A DNA stretch of 43,631 nt from Candidatus Phocaeicola excrementigallinarum (lineage in GTDB: Bacteria; Bacteroidota; Bacteroidia; Bacteroidales; Bacteroidaceae): assembly GCA_019120125.1 (NCBI GenBank), contig DWVR01000012.1, positions 1 through 43,631 on the forward strand, in the 5' to 3' direction. Each line of letters opens with the position of its first letter. Position 1 is the stretch's first letter. Below are positions 34,314-42,972 of this stretch, one piece after another. The notes under the pieces are model-generated. The model saw only the letters and a list, made by a program, of their open reading frames with translations. It did no database searches and was not told the DNA's origin. The position numbers and the translations under genes are program-made.

Positions 34314-35975
34314 TTACCATACGGCCACGCCTATTGGTTTGATTGTCCCGTCGGGAGCCATGAGGCTGAAGCGGAAGAATCCTGTTCCCAGTCTGTCACG
34401 AAGGCTGTTGTCCGGATGGGTGGAACGGAGGATTTCCAGTCCTGTCTCGTCGCTGATTATCAAGGTGTATCCTTCAGGGACCTGAGGCAGTTGTCCGTCG
34501 AATACGGTCAGTTCGTTTTCTCTTTTCCGGTTGAAAGGGGTCGGAGAGCTTTCGTTTCCGAAGCGGTCGACGGCGGTGACGGCCCAGTAGATCCGTTGCA
34601 GCCAAGGCAATTCGGGGGTGACCGTATATCTGCATTCGTCAATGCGTGTCGCGACCAGATTCTGAGGGTTGTCAGTGTCTACCGGGTAAATGTTTGAGGC
34701 ATACAGTCTGTAATAGACGCCGCTTTTCGTGTTTTCAGTGGAAGGATTCCATTTGAGCACGACGCTTTTATCCGGGACTCTCAGTTCCGTTCCCGAAGGA
34801 GGGGTGGGAGCGATGCTGTCCGCCCACGTCATGGGAGGGACCACGGCTGGATATGTGTAGAAATGCATCTTCAACTCGTCCATCAGCCCTTTGGTGTTGC
34901 CGAGCAGGAAACTGTTGCGGAAATATGCCTGTCCGTCCAGTCCGACTTCGCGTGAGAAGTAGATCTGACGCATCACTTCATCAAGCTCCCAGTCCTGTTG
35001 TCGGGGATGGAGGAAGTAGACCCCCAGTCCTGGAACTATCCAACGTTCATGCTTGTTTTCCTGCCAGTCGAGGGCAAACGGATAGAACTGGTTCCCTTTG
35101 AAATACATCATCGGGAAAAGCGCGTCGTGTATGCCCTCCTCCAGCCATCGCTGCGCATCCTGGTAGACTACATCATACGCGTTCCATCCGTAAGAGGAAT
35201 AGCGGCTTGTGTCCTTGTATTTTCCGACGGGTGAGCTGCTGACCTTCACCCACGGTTTCAGTGCCTTCACGTCCGTATAGATCCGTCTCACAATTCGCGT
35301 GATGTTGTCGCGGCGCCATTGCTTGAGGTTCTGTTTCCGTCCGTATTTCCGGTAAGTATCCTGATCGGGGAAATTCTCTCCGTCTTCCGGATAGCGGATA
35401 TAGTCGAGGTGGATTCCGTCCACATCGTAGTTGGCCGTGATTTCCCTGGCGATGCGCGACAGGTAATCGGCTGTGCCCGGATTTCCCGGATCCAGGTACC
35501 AGGTCCCGTTGAACAGCCTGCAGAGTTTGGGTTGTCTCTTTACCACGCTGTGCTGTTTGTGGAGGCCCACCTGGCGTTTGTTGCCTATCGGGATGCATAC
35601 AATCCAGGCATGCAGTTCCAGTCCGCGCTTATGACATTCTTCGATGGCGAACCTTAAAGGGTCGTATTTCGGATCCTGTCCCGTGTGTCCGGTCAGGCAT
35701 TCGGCGAAGGGTTCTACGACTGACGGGTAGATGACATCTCCCCTGAGCCGTGTCTGGAAAAGTACAGTATTGAGGTTGGCGGCTTTCAGTGCGTCCAGTT
35801 GGTCGGTCAGCTCTTTCTTCTGTGCCTCGATGGAGGCGTGCGATGTCGCCTTCCTGTGAGGCCAGTCCATTCCGCCCAAGGTGGTAAGCCAGGTGGCGCG
35901 TATTTCCGTCTTGGGTTGCGCGTGCAGGCAAGCCAGTCCCATGAAAGACAATATGGCTAGAATCAGAATCTTCAT
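34314..35975 (-). CDS. Secreted glycosyl hydrolase-like 10 (GHL10) family protein
   Basis: A 553-residue exported protein. Residues 1-19 form a signal peptide ending in LHAQ. The TIM-barrel GHL10 (YngK-like, PF02638) domain spans about residues 22-340. It has EIRATWLTTLGGMDWP at the start, NTVLFQTRLRGDVIYPS near 65 and LHAWIVCIP near 120. NYDVDGIHLDYIRYP near 205 and the VKVSSSPVGKYKDT segment near 260 follow. After a linker, about residues 390-480 resemble a fibronectin type III domain (VLKWNPSTENTKSGVYYRLY). The DGIHLDYIRYP Asp residues are the likely catalytic or binding site. Substrates of the family are not settled; peptidoglycan-related glycans have been proposed. The ATG at 35975 is chosen because the reading to 36074 runs through the promoter. 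Confidence 0.85.
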   Translation of the reverse strand: MKILILAILSFMGLACLHAQPKTEIRATWLTTLGGMDWPHRKATSHASIEAQKKELTDQLDALKAANLNTVLFQTRLRGDVIYPSVVEPFAECLTGHTGQDPKYDPLRFAIEECHKRGLELHAWIVCIPIGNKRQVGLHKQHSVVKRQPKLCRLFNGTWYLDPGNPGTADYLSRIAREITANYDVDGIHLDYIRYPEDGENFPDQDTYRKYGRKQNLKQWRRDNITRIVRRIYTDVKALKPWVKVSSSPVGKYKDTSRYSSYGWNAYDVVYQDAQRWLEEGIHDALFPMMYFKGNQFYPFALDWQENKHERWIVPGLGVYFLHPRQQDWELDEVMRQIYFSREVGLDGQAYFRNSFLLGNTKGLMDELKMHFYTYPAVVPPMTWADSIAPTPPSGTELRVPDKSVVLKWNPSTENTKSGVYYRLYASNIYPVDTDNPQNLVATRIDECRYTVTPELPWLQRIYWAVTAVDRFGNESSPTPFNRKRENELTVFDGQLPQVPEGYTLIISDETGLEILRSTHPDNSLRDRLGTGFFRFSLMAPDGTIKPIGVAVW

Positions 35976-36003
35976 GATTTCTCCTGTTTTTTCAAATCCG
36001 CGG

Positions 36004-36011
36004 CAAAGATA
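36004..36011 (-). promoter_or_regulatory. Promoter -7 element of the GHL10 gene
   Basis: On the minus strand TATCTTTG reads from 36011 to 36004, 28 bases before the ATG at 35975. A TTTG at 36041-36038 on the same strand is 26 bases upstream, longer than usual. It faces away from the porin promoter 60 bases away. Confidence 0.5.
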
Positions 36012-36046
36012 CAAACTATTTGTGGCTTTTATTCCTTCAAACACAT

Positions 36047-36077
36047 TTTGACATTCATCAGATAATTTATACATTTG
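36047..36077 (+). promoter_or_regulatory. Promoter of the porin-like gene
   Basis: TTTG at 36047-36050 and TACATTTG at 36070-36077 are 19 bases apart, the optimal Bacteroides spacing. The ATG at 36108 lies 30 bases downstream. Confidence 0.75.
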
Positions 36078-36107
36078 CCTCCTGTTTATTAAAAAAACGC
36101 GTTGACA

Positions 36108-37352
36108 ATGAAAAAACAGCTTGTCTTATTATGGGTGGCGCTGACCGCGGTTGCGGCCGGGGCACAGGCGCAGAAAAAGAATTTCAGTTACAAGTTTTAC
36201 GGTCAGGTGCGCACTGACCTGTTTTATAACAGCCGTTCCAATTCGGAGACTGTGGACGGATTGTTTTATATGTATCCGAAAGACGTGGCTCCCGATGCTG
36301 ACGGAAAGGATATGAACGCCAAGCCGGACGGAAATTTCTATACGCTCTATTCCCGTCTGGGAGTGGATGTCACGGGACCGATGTTGGGAAAGGCGAGGAC
36401 ATCCGCCAAACTGGAAGTCGATTTCCGTGGGTCCGGCACCACTTATTCACTGGTCCGTATCCGTCATGCTTACTTTAATCTGGACTGGGGAAAGTCGGCC
36501 CTGCGCGTGGGGCAGTACTGGCATCCGCTTTATGGGGATGTGGCTCCGGACATTCTGAACCTGAACATGGGTGCTCCTTACCAGCCTTTCAGCCGTGCAC
36601 CTCAGGTGCGTTACCGCTTTACATCGAAGAATTTTGTGCTGACGGCCGCCGCGGTATGGCAGATGCAGTATCTGTCGGTAGGACCGTCATCCAACAAGCC
36701 CGGAGAGACGGGCACTTCCAAAAGCCAGAATTTCATCAAGAACAGCTGCGTGCCGGAATTCTATCTGGGAATGGACTACAAGAATCCGGAACTGCTGGTA
36801 GGAGCGGGCGTGCATGTCTCGTCCATCAAGCCGCGTGTGCAGTCGGAAACGGGAAGCGGAACATATAAGGTGAGCGAACGTGTGACCGGTGTCTCCGGAG
36901 AAGCCCATCTGAAGTATACGCATGATAAGCTGATGGTTGCCGCCAAAAGTGTGCTGAGCACGAACCTGACCCAGACCAGTACGGTGGGAGGCTATGGCGT
37001 GACCTATGTGGATCCGAGGACCGGCGGACAGGAATATGCTCCTCTCCGGGTCTCACATACGTGGGTGAACATGATGTACGGAAAAACATTCCGGGGAGGT
37101 GTGTTTGCCGGTTACCTGAAGAATCTCGGCGCGACGGAAGAGGTTTCCAGCCTGATAGGAACGGGGACTGATCTGGACCAGTTGACTACACTTGGCGGCG
37201 AGTTCACCTATAACCGTCCCAACTGGAAGTTCGGTGTGGAATACACATGGGCCGGCGCCTGGTATGGAGACAACAATGCGAAAGGGAAAGTCATCGACAC
37301 GCATCTGGTGAAAAACAACCGTGTGGTCTTTACGGCCATCTTCCAGTTCTGA
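36108..37352 (+). CDS. Porin-like outer-membrane beta-barrel protein
   Basis: A 414-residue exported protein with a signal peptide (residues 1-22, cut after GAQAQ) and a beta-barrel body. The body has alternating hydrophobic strands such as NFSYKFYGQVRTDLFYNSRS, an ARTSAKLEVDFRG strand near 100 and RIRHAYFNLDWGKSALRVGQYWHPLYGD near 125-150. The last residues, NNRVVFTAIFQF, end in Phe, the usual outer-membrane insertion signal. The pattern resembles phosphate-selective or general porins of Bacteroides; no specific substrate can be named. It is divergent from the GHL10 gene and has its own strong promoter and terminator, so it forms a single-gene unit. Confidence 0.82.
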   Translation: MKKQLVLLWVALTAVAAGAQAQKKNFSYKFYGQVRTDLFYNSRSNSETVDGLFYMYPKDVAPDADGKDMNAKPDGNFYTLYSRLGVDVTGPMLGKARTSAKLEVDFRGSGTTYSLVRIRHAYFNLDWGKSALRVGQYWHPLYGDVAPDILNLNMGAPYQPFSRAPQVRYRFTSKNFVLTAAAVWQMQYLSVGPSSNKPGETGTSKSQNFIKNSCVPEFYLGMDYKNPELLVGAGVHVSSIKPRVQSETGSGTYKVSERVTGVSGEAHLKYTHDKLMVAAKSVLSTNLTQTSTVGGYGVTYVDPRTGGQEYAPLRVSHTWVNMMYGKTFRGGVFAGYLKNLGATEEVSSLIGTGTDLDQLTTLGGEFTYNRPNWKFGVEYTWAGAWYGDNNAKGKVIDTHLVKNNRVVFTAIFQF

Positions 37353-37375
37353 GATCATATCAAGTTAAGGACATA

Positions 37376-37450
37376 AAAGGCAGGGAGGCACAGAGAAAAA
37401 TCCTGCGGACCGCAAAATAAGGATTCTCTGCGCCTCCCTGCCTTTATTGT
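37376..37450 (+). terminator. Long terminator hairpin after the porin-like gene
   Basis: AAAGGCAGGGAGGC (37376-37389) pairs with GCCTCCCTGCCTTT (37432-37445), and inner CAGAGA and ATCCT elements extend the stem to about 25 bp with few mismatches. TATTGTT follows. It lies 24 bases after the porin stop. Confidence 0.75.
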
Positions 37451-37481
37451 TGGCTTATAGAAATCGCTGTGCCCTAAAATG

Positions 37482-37516
37482 ACAAGACCCCGGTTTTTAT
37501 GGAACCGAGGTCTTGT
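37482..37516 (-). terminator. Terminator of rplS
   Basis: ACAAGACC (37482-37489) pairs with GGTCTTGT (37509-37516), and the inner CGGTT/AACCG extends the stem across one mismatch. On the minus strand it lies 23 bases after the rplS stop, and CATTTTAG follows it. Confidence 0.75.
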
Positions 37517-37538
37517 ATTTGATAAAACAGCTTTTGAA

Positions 37539-37898
37539 TCATGCGTTGACGTTGACACGCTTTTCCCGGATTCTGGCTTTTTTACCGGTAAGTTTGCGCA
37601 GATAGTACAGTTTGGCACGACGTACTTTACCGATCTTGTTGACTGTGATGCTGTCGATAGCCGGAGATTCCAACGGGAAGATACGCTCTACTCCCACTGT
37701 TCCTGACATCTTGCGTACAGTGAAACGTTTCTTTTCACCATGTCCACAGATCTTGATAACCACACCGCGGTACATCTGTACACGCTCCTTGTTACCTTCA
37801 ACGATACGGTATGCTACTGTAACCGTGTCACCTGCTTTGAATGAAGGATGCTGTTTGCCAGTAGCAAATGCTTCTTCTGCAATTTTAATTAAATCCAT
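37539..37898 (-). CDS. rplS: 50S ribosomal protein L19
   Basis: L19 lies at the 30S-50S interface of the ribosome. The 119-residue product has the standard length and the family motifs [29 protein letters not shown] near residues 20-48, [13 protein letters not shown] near 68-80 and the basic end [21 protein letters not shown]. It stands alone here; in many bacteria rplS lies behind trmD, which is absent. Its leader of about 75 bases could hold a ribosomal-protein autoregulatory element, but none is recognised. Confidence 0.96.
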   Translation of the reverse strand: MDLIKIAEEAFATGKQHPSFKAGDTVTVAYRIVEGNKERVQMYRGVVIKICGHGEKKRFTVRKMSGTVGVERIFPLESPAIDSITVNKIGKVRRAKLYYLRKLTGKKARIREKRVNVNA

Positions 37899-37982
37899 TT
37901 TTCTCTTTTTAAAAAATTGTTAGATCGTTACAACGCAACATATCAAGTAACTCTTCATGACAGCGATTGCGCGAAAGCGGTG

Positions 37983-38014
37983 CAAAATAAATCATTTCCA
38001 GTGAGACAGCCAAA
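37983..38014 (-). promoter_or_regulatory. Possible rplS promoter
   Basis: On the minus strand TTTG (38014-38011) and TTATTTTG (37990-37983, one mismatch to TAnnTTTG) are 20 bases apart. The transcript would start near 37977, giving a leader of about 78 bases. Confidence 0.45.
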
Positions 38015-38071
38015 TCTTTTGACCGTTTTTTTACGATTATGCCGTGATTTTGAATACTCTACGTGATTTTT

Positions 38072-38102
38072 TTTGCCCGCAGTGTTTTTTTGGCTATTTT
38101 TG
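38072..38102 (+). promoter_or_regulatory. Promoter of the split 5'-nucleotidase genes
   Basis: TTTG at 38072-38075 and TATTTTTG at 38095-38102 are 19 bases apart, a full match to the Bacteroides consensus. Transcription should start near 38109, about 15 bases before the ATG at 38124. Confidence 0.7.
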
Positions 38103-38123
38103 ACTTGAAAATAATATTATGGT

Positions 38124-38903
38124 ATGATGAATTCGGTAAGAGTGGAAAAGGGTTGTCTCAAGACGGTTGCCGCAATCGGTGTCCTGTTTCTTACAGGCTG
38201 TGCTTCCGGATATTCGCTGAAAAGTGTAGAGGGCGGCCGTGTGGCGATGACTGATGTGTATGACTCGCGTCCCGACCGTGAGGCGGTCGCGGTCCTGCAG
38301 CCCTATAAGCATATTGTGGACAGTATCATGTCGCCTGTCATCGGGCATTCTGCCATGGCCATGGCCGCATATCGTCCTGAATCTCCTTTGTCGAACCTGC
38401 TGGCGGACATTATCCGGCAGGGGGCCGTAAGAGTGATGGGGAAGGCCGCGGATGTTGGAGTCATGAACATGGGAGGTATCCGGAATTCGTTGCCGGAAGG
38501 GGAGATCACTTTCGGCACGGTGTACGAGATCACTCCTTTTGAGAATGCCTTGTGCGTGGTGACGCTCGACGGCGCGGCGTTGAAAAAGCTTTTCAGCCAG
38601 ATGGCTTCTGTCGGGGGTGAGGGCCTGAGCGGGGCGCGTCTGGTCATCACTCCGCAAGGAGGACTGGTCAGCGCGGAGGTCGGGGGGAAGCCTGTGGATG
38701 AGCACCGGACTTATACGGTGGCCACCATTGACTATCTTGCCGAGGGGAATGATAAGTTGGACGCTTTCCGTGAGGCGAAGTCTAAAGTGTTTCCTTCTGT
38801 GCCATTGTTGCTCCGTACCGTTTTTATGGATTATGTGAAGGATTGTGAGCGGAAAGGCAAGTTCGTGACCTCAGGGACAGAGGGAAGAATCAGGGTGGAA
38901 TGA
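38124..38903 (+). CDS. 5'-nucleotidase C-terminal domain lipoprotein
   Basis: A 259-residue lipoprotein: basic N-terminus, hydrophobic core and lipobox LTGC with the lipidated Cys at residue 26. The body (about 60-255) is the C-terminal substrate-binding domain of UshA-type 5'-nucleotidases. PLSNLLADIIRQGA near 88, VGVMNMGGIRNSLPEGEITFGTVYEITPFEN near 112-142, and later YTVATIDYLAEGNDK near 193-207 are the family signatures. The catalytic metallophosphatase domain is missing from this protein and is encoded by the next gene, so the usual N-to-C order is reversed. The two probably work together at the cell surface or in the periplasm on nucleotides. ATG 38124 and 38127 are both possible starts. 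Confidence 0.88.
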   Translation: MMNSVRVEKGCLKTVAAIGVLFLTGCASGYSLKSVEGGRVAMTDVYDSRPDREAVAVLQPYKHIVDSIMSPVIGHSAMAMAAYRPESPLSNLLADIIRQGAVRVMGKAADVGVMNMGGIRNSLPEGEITFGTVYEITPFENALCVVTLDGAALKKLFSQMASVGGEGLSGARLVITPQGGLVSAEVGGKPVDEHRTYTVATIDYLAEGNDKLDAFREAKSKVFPSVPLLLRTVFMDYVKDCERKGKFVTSGTEGRIRVE

Positions 38904-38914
38904 AAAGTGAATAG

Positions 38915-38956
38915 TGAAGAATGAAGAATGAAGAATGAAGAATGAAGAATGAAGAA
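38915..38956 (+). repeat. Six perfect copies of the heptamer TGAAGAA
   Basis: TGAAGAA is repeated without a mismatch at 38915, 38922, 38929, 38936, 38943 and 38950. The array lies between the two halves of the split 5'-nucleotidase and ends 15 bases before the likely start (38972) of the second half, next to its ribosome site AAGGA (38959-38963). Each unit contains parts of ATGAAG, so in-array ATG codons occur in shifting frames. Confidence 0.9.
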
Positions 38957-38971
38957 CCAAGGATTATGGAT

Positions 38972-39805
38972 ATGAAAAGAATATTTGGCCTGTTGTGGGT
39001 CTGCCTGCTTCCGCTGGTGGTCCTGGCGTGGGGAGGGAAAGAACTTTATATTTATCACACGAATGACATGCACAGCCGGATAGAGCCTTTCCCTTCTTAT
39101 TTCCCTGACACTGTGCTGGCCGGGAAAGGTGGTGTCGTACGCCGGGCTACTTTCATCCGTCAGGAGCGTGCCCGGCATAAGGACATGCTGCTGTTCGACT
39201 CCGGCGATTTCTCGCAGGGAAGTCCGTATTATAACCTGTTCAAGGGTGAGGTAGAGATCAAGATGATGAACGAGATGGGATATGACGCCTGTACAATCGG
39301 CAATCATGAGTTCGATTTCGGTCTGGACAATCTGGCCCGCCTGTGCCGGATGGCCGCTTTCCCTATTGTCTGTGCCAATTATGATGTCAGAGGTACTGTG
39401 CTTGAGGGACTGGTGAAGGAATATACCGTGATAGAGAGAGACGGCATACGTGTGGGCGTGTTCGGACTGGGCGCGCCGCTCGAGGGTCTGGTGGCCCATG
39501 CCAATTTCGGAAATGTGAAGTTTGAGGATCCTGTTGCCGAGGGACAGCGTGTGGCCGACCTGCTCCGCGATCAGGAGGAGTGCGATCTGGTGGTCTGCCT
39601 CTCGCATCTGGGATGGGAAGGAGAAGAGTTTTCCGATGTGGAGCTGGTTGAGAACACCCGGAATATTGACATTGTGTTGGGCGGACATTCGCATTCTTAT
39701 TTTGAAGGTCCCAGGTTTTATCCGAATCTGGACGGTGAGAAGGTCCCGGTGCAGCAGATGGGGAAACATGCGGCTTTTGTCGGAAAAATGGTGGTGAGGT
39801 TCTGA
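38972..39805 (+). CDS. 5'-nucleotidase metallophosphatase domain protein
   Basis: A 277-residue exported protein with a signal peptide at residues 1-20 (MKRIFGLLWVCLLPLVVLAW). The calcineurin-like metal site is complete: YIYHTNDMHSRIE near 27-39, LFDSGDFSQGS near 73, TIGNHEFDFG near 106, LSHLGWEGEEFS near 210 and LGGHSHSYF near 235. These are the N-terminal domain motifs of UshA/CpdB-like enzymes, which hydrolyse nucleotides or cyclic nucleotides. The C-terminal domain is provided by the gene just upstream. The ATG at 38972 is chosen for its 8-base distance from AAGGA; 38966 and an in-repeat ATG at 38942 are alternatives. Confidence 0.9.
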   Translation: MKRIFGLLWVCLLPLVVLAWGGKELYIYHTNDMHSRIEPFPSYFPDTVLAGKGGVVRRATFIRQERARHKDMLLFDSGDFSQGSPYYNLFKGEVEIKMMNEMGYDACTIGNHEFDFGLDNLARLCRMAAFPIVCANYDVRGTVLEGLVKEYTVIERDGIRVGVFGLGAPLEGLVAHANFGNVKFEDPVAEGQRVADLLRDQEECDLVVCLSHLGWEGEEFSDVELVENTRNIDIVLGGHSHSYFEGPRFYPNLDGEKVPVQQMGKHAAFVGKMVVRF

Positions 39806-39886
39806 TTCCTGTCAGCTGGTGGAACAAAGAATATGGATTCTTTGTGTTCAGGACCAGTCTTTTGAATAACTAAATATTGGAAACTT

Positions 39887-42853
39887 ATGAAAAGAGGTGT
39901 TTTATTGTATTGGATATGTTGCCTGTTGGCGGTGGTGCCCATGATGGCCCGGCAACCGGCAGTGTGGGAGAATGTGCGCGACAAGGAAGCGTGCCGCCGG
40001 TGGGTGGACCGGCAGATGGAGTCGATGACCCTGAGACAGAAGGTCGGCCAGCTTTTCATCCATACGGTGCAGCCGGATTATACCCAATATAATAAGAACA
40101 TGCTCCGTAAGATCATAGAGGATTACGGGATAGGCGGCCTGCTGTTCTCTTCGGGGGAAGTGGACAAGCAGGTGCGGCTGACCAACTATGTGCAGCAGGT
40201 CTCAAAGATTCCCTTGCTCATTACCTTTGATGGGGAATGGGGACTGGCGATGCGCCTGAAAGGAACTCCCCGTTTCCCGTATAACCGTGTGTTGGGCTGT
40301 ATTCAGAACGATACGCTTCTTTATGAATATGGCAAGGAGGTGGCCCGCGAGTGTCGTGCGATAGGGGTTCATGTCAACTTCGCCCCGGTGGCCGATGTGG
40401 ACAACAACCCGGACAATCCTGTCATCAACTACCGCTCGTTCGGCAGCTCGCCGCAGGAAGTGGCGAAGAAAGTGTCCGCTTATGTGAGAGGACTCGAGGA
40501 TGGAGGCGTGCTGGCGGTATGCAAGCATTTTCCCGGTCATGGGGATACGGAGACCGATTCCCACAAGGCGTTGCCGCAGTTGTATTTCGACCGTGAGCGT
40601 CTTGACAGCGTGGAACTCTATCCGTTCCGTGAGGCGGTCAAGGCCGGAGTGGGGGGCATTATGACCGGCCACCTTCGTGTGCCGGCCCTGGGCAGGAATC
40701 CGGCCTCCATCTCGCAGGATATTGTCGGATTCCTGAAAGACGAGCTGGGTTTCAAGGGACTTGTCTTTACCGACGCGTTGGAGATGAAGGGTATTTCCGG
40801 ACATGAGGACGTATGTGCCCAGGCGTTGATCGCAGGCAATGACATGCTGTTGGCTCCCCGGAATCTGAAACGGGAACTGAGGGGCGTGATGGAGGCTGTC
40901 CGGAAGGGGAGACTGTCGGAAGCGGACATCGATGAGAAATGCCGGAAAGTGCTGACGTTCAAATATGCCTTGGGACTTGCGGACTATGAGCCGGTTTCGT
41001 TGGACGATGTCCGCGAAGCGCTGCGTGCCGATACCATCCGGGTGTTGCAGCGGCGGCTGGCTTCCGCCGCGGTCACCGTGGCGCGGGATTCTGACGAACT
41101 TTTGCCGTTGGATTTGTCAGTTCCGGGCACTGTGTTGCTGAGCGTGTCGCCTACCATGACCGAGGCATATCCTTTTTATAAGCGGATCAACGAGACGATG
41201 CCTGTCGGCTGGATACATGCGGACAAGGATTCTCTGGAGACCATCGAAAAGCGTTTGCGCCCGGTCCAGCGGGTCATTGTGGCGGTTCATACGGACAAGG
41301 TGCTTCCTTACGCTCCGCTGCTGGCCGCTCTGGCGGAGGACAAGCCTTTGGCATTGGTCTGTTTCACGAACATGAAGGTGCTGGAGAAGATGCCTGAATT
41401 GCTTCGGAAGGCTTCGGCAGTGGTCCTGGCCCATACGGACACGAAAGAGATCCAGCAGCATGTGGCCGACCTCTTCCTGGGAAAACAATGTGCTGACGGA
41501 CGGTTGTCCGTTCCTTTGGGCGATGTGCTGGCGGCAGGCACGGGGGTAACCGTCGATCCGGAACACCCTCATGAGTATGTGCCTGAGGATCTGGGAATGG
41601 ATTCGTCAATCCTCGCGCGGATTGACACCATTGCGCAGGAAGGAATCGATGCCGGAGCGTTTCCCGGCTGTCATGTGCTGATCTTACGCGACGGATTTCC
41701 TGTCTATAACAAGTATTTTGGGAAACACACCTACGAGGGGACCCGCCGTGTGTCGGAAAACGACATTTACGACCTGGCTTCCGTGACCAAGACTTCCGCC
41801 ACTTTGCTTGCCGTCATGAAGCTGTATGATGAAGGGAGATTCGGATTGACCGACCGGGTGTCGGATTATCTGTCTTATCTGAAAAAGACTGACAAGTCGC
41901 GTATCACGATACAGGACCTGCTGTTCCATGAGTCAGGACTTCCGGCTTATCTGCCGTTTTATCAGGAGGCGATTGACCTGAAGTCATGCAAGGGGGGATT
42001 GTTCCGGAAAAAGCGCGACGCGGCCCATCAGATTAAAGTGGGGGAGAATCTGTATGCCTGTACAAACTTCAGGTACAAGCCCGAATGGGTTTCTACAACC
42101 TGCTCGCCGGAATATCCCTTCCAGATTGCCGACAGTCTGTTTGTAAGCGGGAATTTCAGGCAGGAAATCATCCGTCAGATTGTGAAGGCACCCGTGAAAG
42201 GCGATTCTTACCGCTACAGTTGCCTGAATTTCATGTTGTTGAAAGAACTGGTGGAGACTATTTCCGGAAAGCCGATGGATGAGTACCTTGACAGTGTGTT
42301 CTATAAGCCGATGGGCTTGGTGCATACCTCTTTTGCTCCGCTCCGCAAGTTCCGGAAAGAACAGATTGTACCCACTTCCTCCGGTGACTTTCTGCGGGGT
42401 GGTCCGGTGCAGGGATTCGTGCAGGATGAGGCCGCGGCTTTTATGGGAGGCGTCTCGGGCAATGCCGGACTGTTTTCCACGGCCCGTGAGGTGGCCCGTA
42501 TCCATCAGATGTTGCTGGACAAGGGAGTCTGTGGCGGACGCCGCTACTTGACGCGTGCCACCTGTGAGCTTTTCACGACCCTCAAGTCGGAGGACAGCCG
42601 GAGGGGACTGGGATTCGACAAGCCTGATGCGGAGCATCCTGACCACAGTCCTTGTGCGGCGGAAGCCCCCTCGTCGGTGTTCGGTCATACGGGATATTCC
42701 GGGACCGCAGTGTGGGTTGATCCGGACAACGGTCTGGTTTTCGTGTTCTTGAGCAACCGTACCTATCCTCTGCCTTTCGAGCGGAACCAGTTGTCCCGGT
42801 TGGACATCCGCCCACGGATGCAACAGGCAATGTATCAGTCTATAATGAGATGA
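39887..42853 (+). CDS. Fusion of GH3 beta-N-acetylhexosaminidase (NagZ-like) and serine hydrolase
   Basis: A 988-residue exported two-enzyme fusion. A signal peptide (about 1-22) is followed by a GH3 barrel (about 35-370). The NagZ-type catalytic loop CKHFPGHGDTETDSHKALP runs from about 212 and supplies the His/Asp pair used by bacterial N-acetylglucosaminidases; VFTDALEMKGIS near 300 holds the nucleophile Asp. A middle alpha/beta region (about 390-560) resembles the GH3 C-terminal domain. Residues 590-988 form a class C beta-lactamase-type serine hydrolase: Ser632-Val-Thr-Lys635, Tyr777-Ser-Cys, and His934-Thr-Gly936. The fusion is known in Bacteroidetes and suggests joint action on peptidoglycan sugars and peptides. 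YSC in place of the usual YxN is unusual. It follows the split 5'-nucleotidase by 81 bases. Confidence 0.88.
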   Translation: MKRGVLLYWICCLLAVVPMMARQPAVWENVRDKEACRRWVDRQMESMTLRQKVGQLFIHTVQPDYTQYNKNMLRKIIEDYGIGGLLFSSGEVDKQVRLTNYVQQVSKIPLLITFDGEWGLAMRLKGTPRFPYNRVLGCIQNDTLLYEYGKEVARECRAIGVHVNFAPVADVDNNPDNPVINYRSFGSSPQEVAKKVSAYVRGLEDGGVLAVCKHFPGHGDTETDSHKALPQLYFDRERLDSVELYPFREAVKAGVGGIMTGHLRVPALGRNPASISQDIVGFLKDELGFKGLVFTDALEMKGISGHEDVCAQALIAGNDMLLAPRNLKRELRGVMEAVRKGRLSEADIDEKCRKVLTFKYALGLADYEPVSLDDVREALRADTIRVLQRRLASAAVTVARDSDELLPLDLSVPGTVLLSVSPTMTEAYPFYKRINETMPVGWIHADKDSLETIEKRLRPVQRVIVAVHTDKVLPYAPLLAALAEDKPLALVCFTNMKVLEKMPELLRKASAVVLAHTDTKEIQQHVADLFLGKQCADGRLSVPLGDVLAAGTGVTVDPEHPHEYVPEDLGMDSSILARIDTIAQEGIDAGAFPGCHVLILRDGFPVYNKYFGKHTYEGTRRVSENDIYDLASVTKTSATLLAVMKLYDEGRFGLTDRVSDYLSYLKKTDKSRITIQDLLFHESGLPAYLPFYQEAIDLKSCKGGLFRKKRDAAHQIKVGENLYACTNFRYKPEWVSTTCSPEYPFQIADSLFVSGNFRQEIIRQIVKAPVKGDSYRYSCLNFMLLKELVETISGKPMDEYLDSVFYKPMGLVHTSFAPLRKFRKEQIVPTSSGDFLRGGPVQGFVQDEAAAFMGGVSGNAGLFSTAREVARIHQMLLDKGVCGGRRYLTRATCELFTTLKSEDSRRGLGFDKPDAEHPDHSPCAAEAPSSVFGHTGYSGTAVWVDPDNGLVFVFLSNRTYPLPFERNQLSRLDIRPRMQQAMYQSIMR

Positions 42854-42921
42854 ATTATTTAGACGGGGTACAAATTATGTCGATTTTGCAATGTAGATGT
42901 TACAACTAATGATAAAAACGT

Positions 42922-42929
42922 TACCTTTG
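42922..42929 (+). promoter_or_regulatory. Promoter -7 element of the ferredoxin gene
   Basis: TACCTTTG at 42922-42929 matches TAnnTTTG and lies 43 bases before the ATG at 42973. The -33 position has only TTAC. The leader is short and A-rich. Confidence 0.6.
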
Positions 42930-42972
42930 TATCATCAATTAAGAAGAATAATAACTTAACATTTTTACGACA

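Noticed and set aside
38915..38956. CRISPR array
   Set aside because: The 7-bp units have no spacers; this is a simple tandem repeat. No CRISPR-like spacing was seen anywhere in the window.
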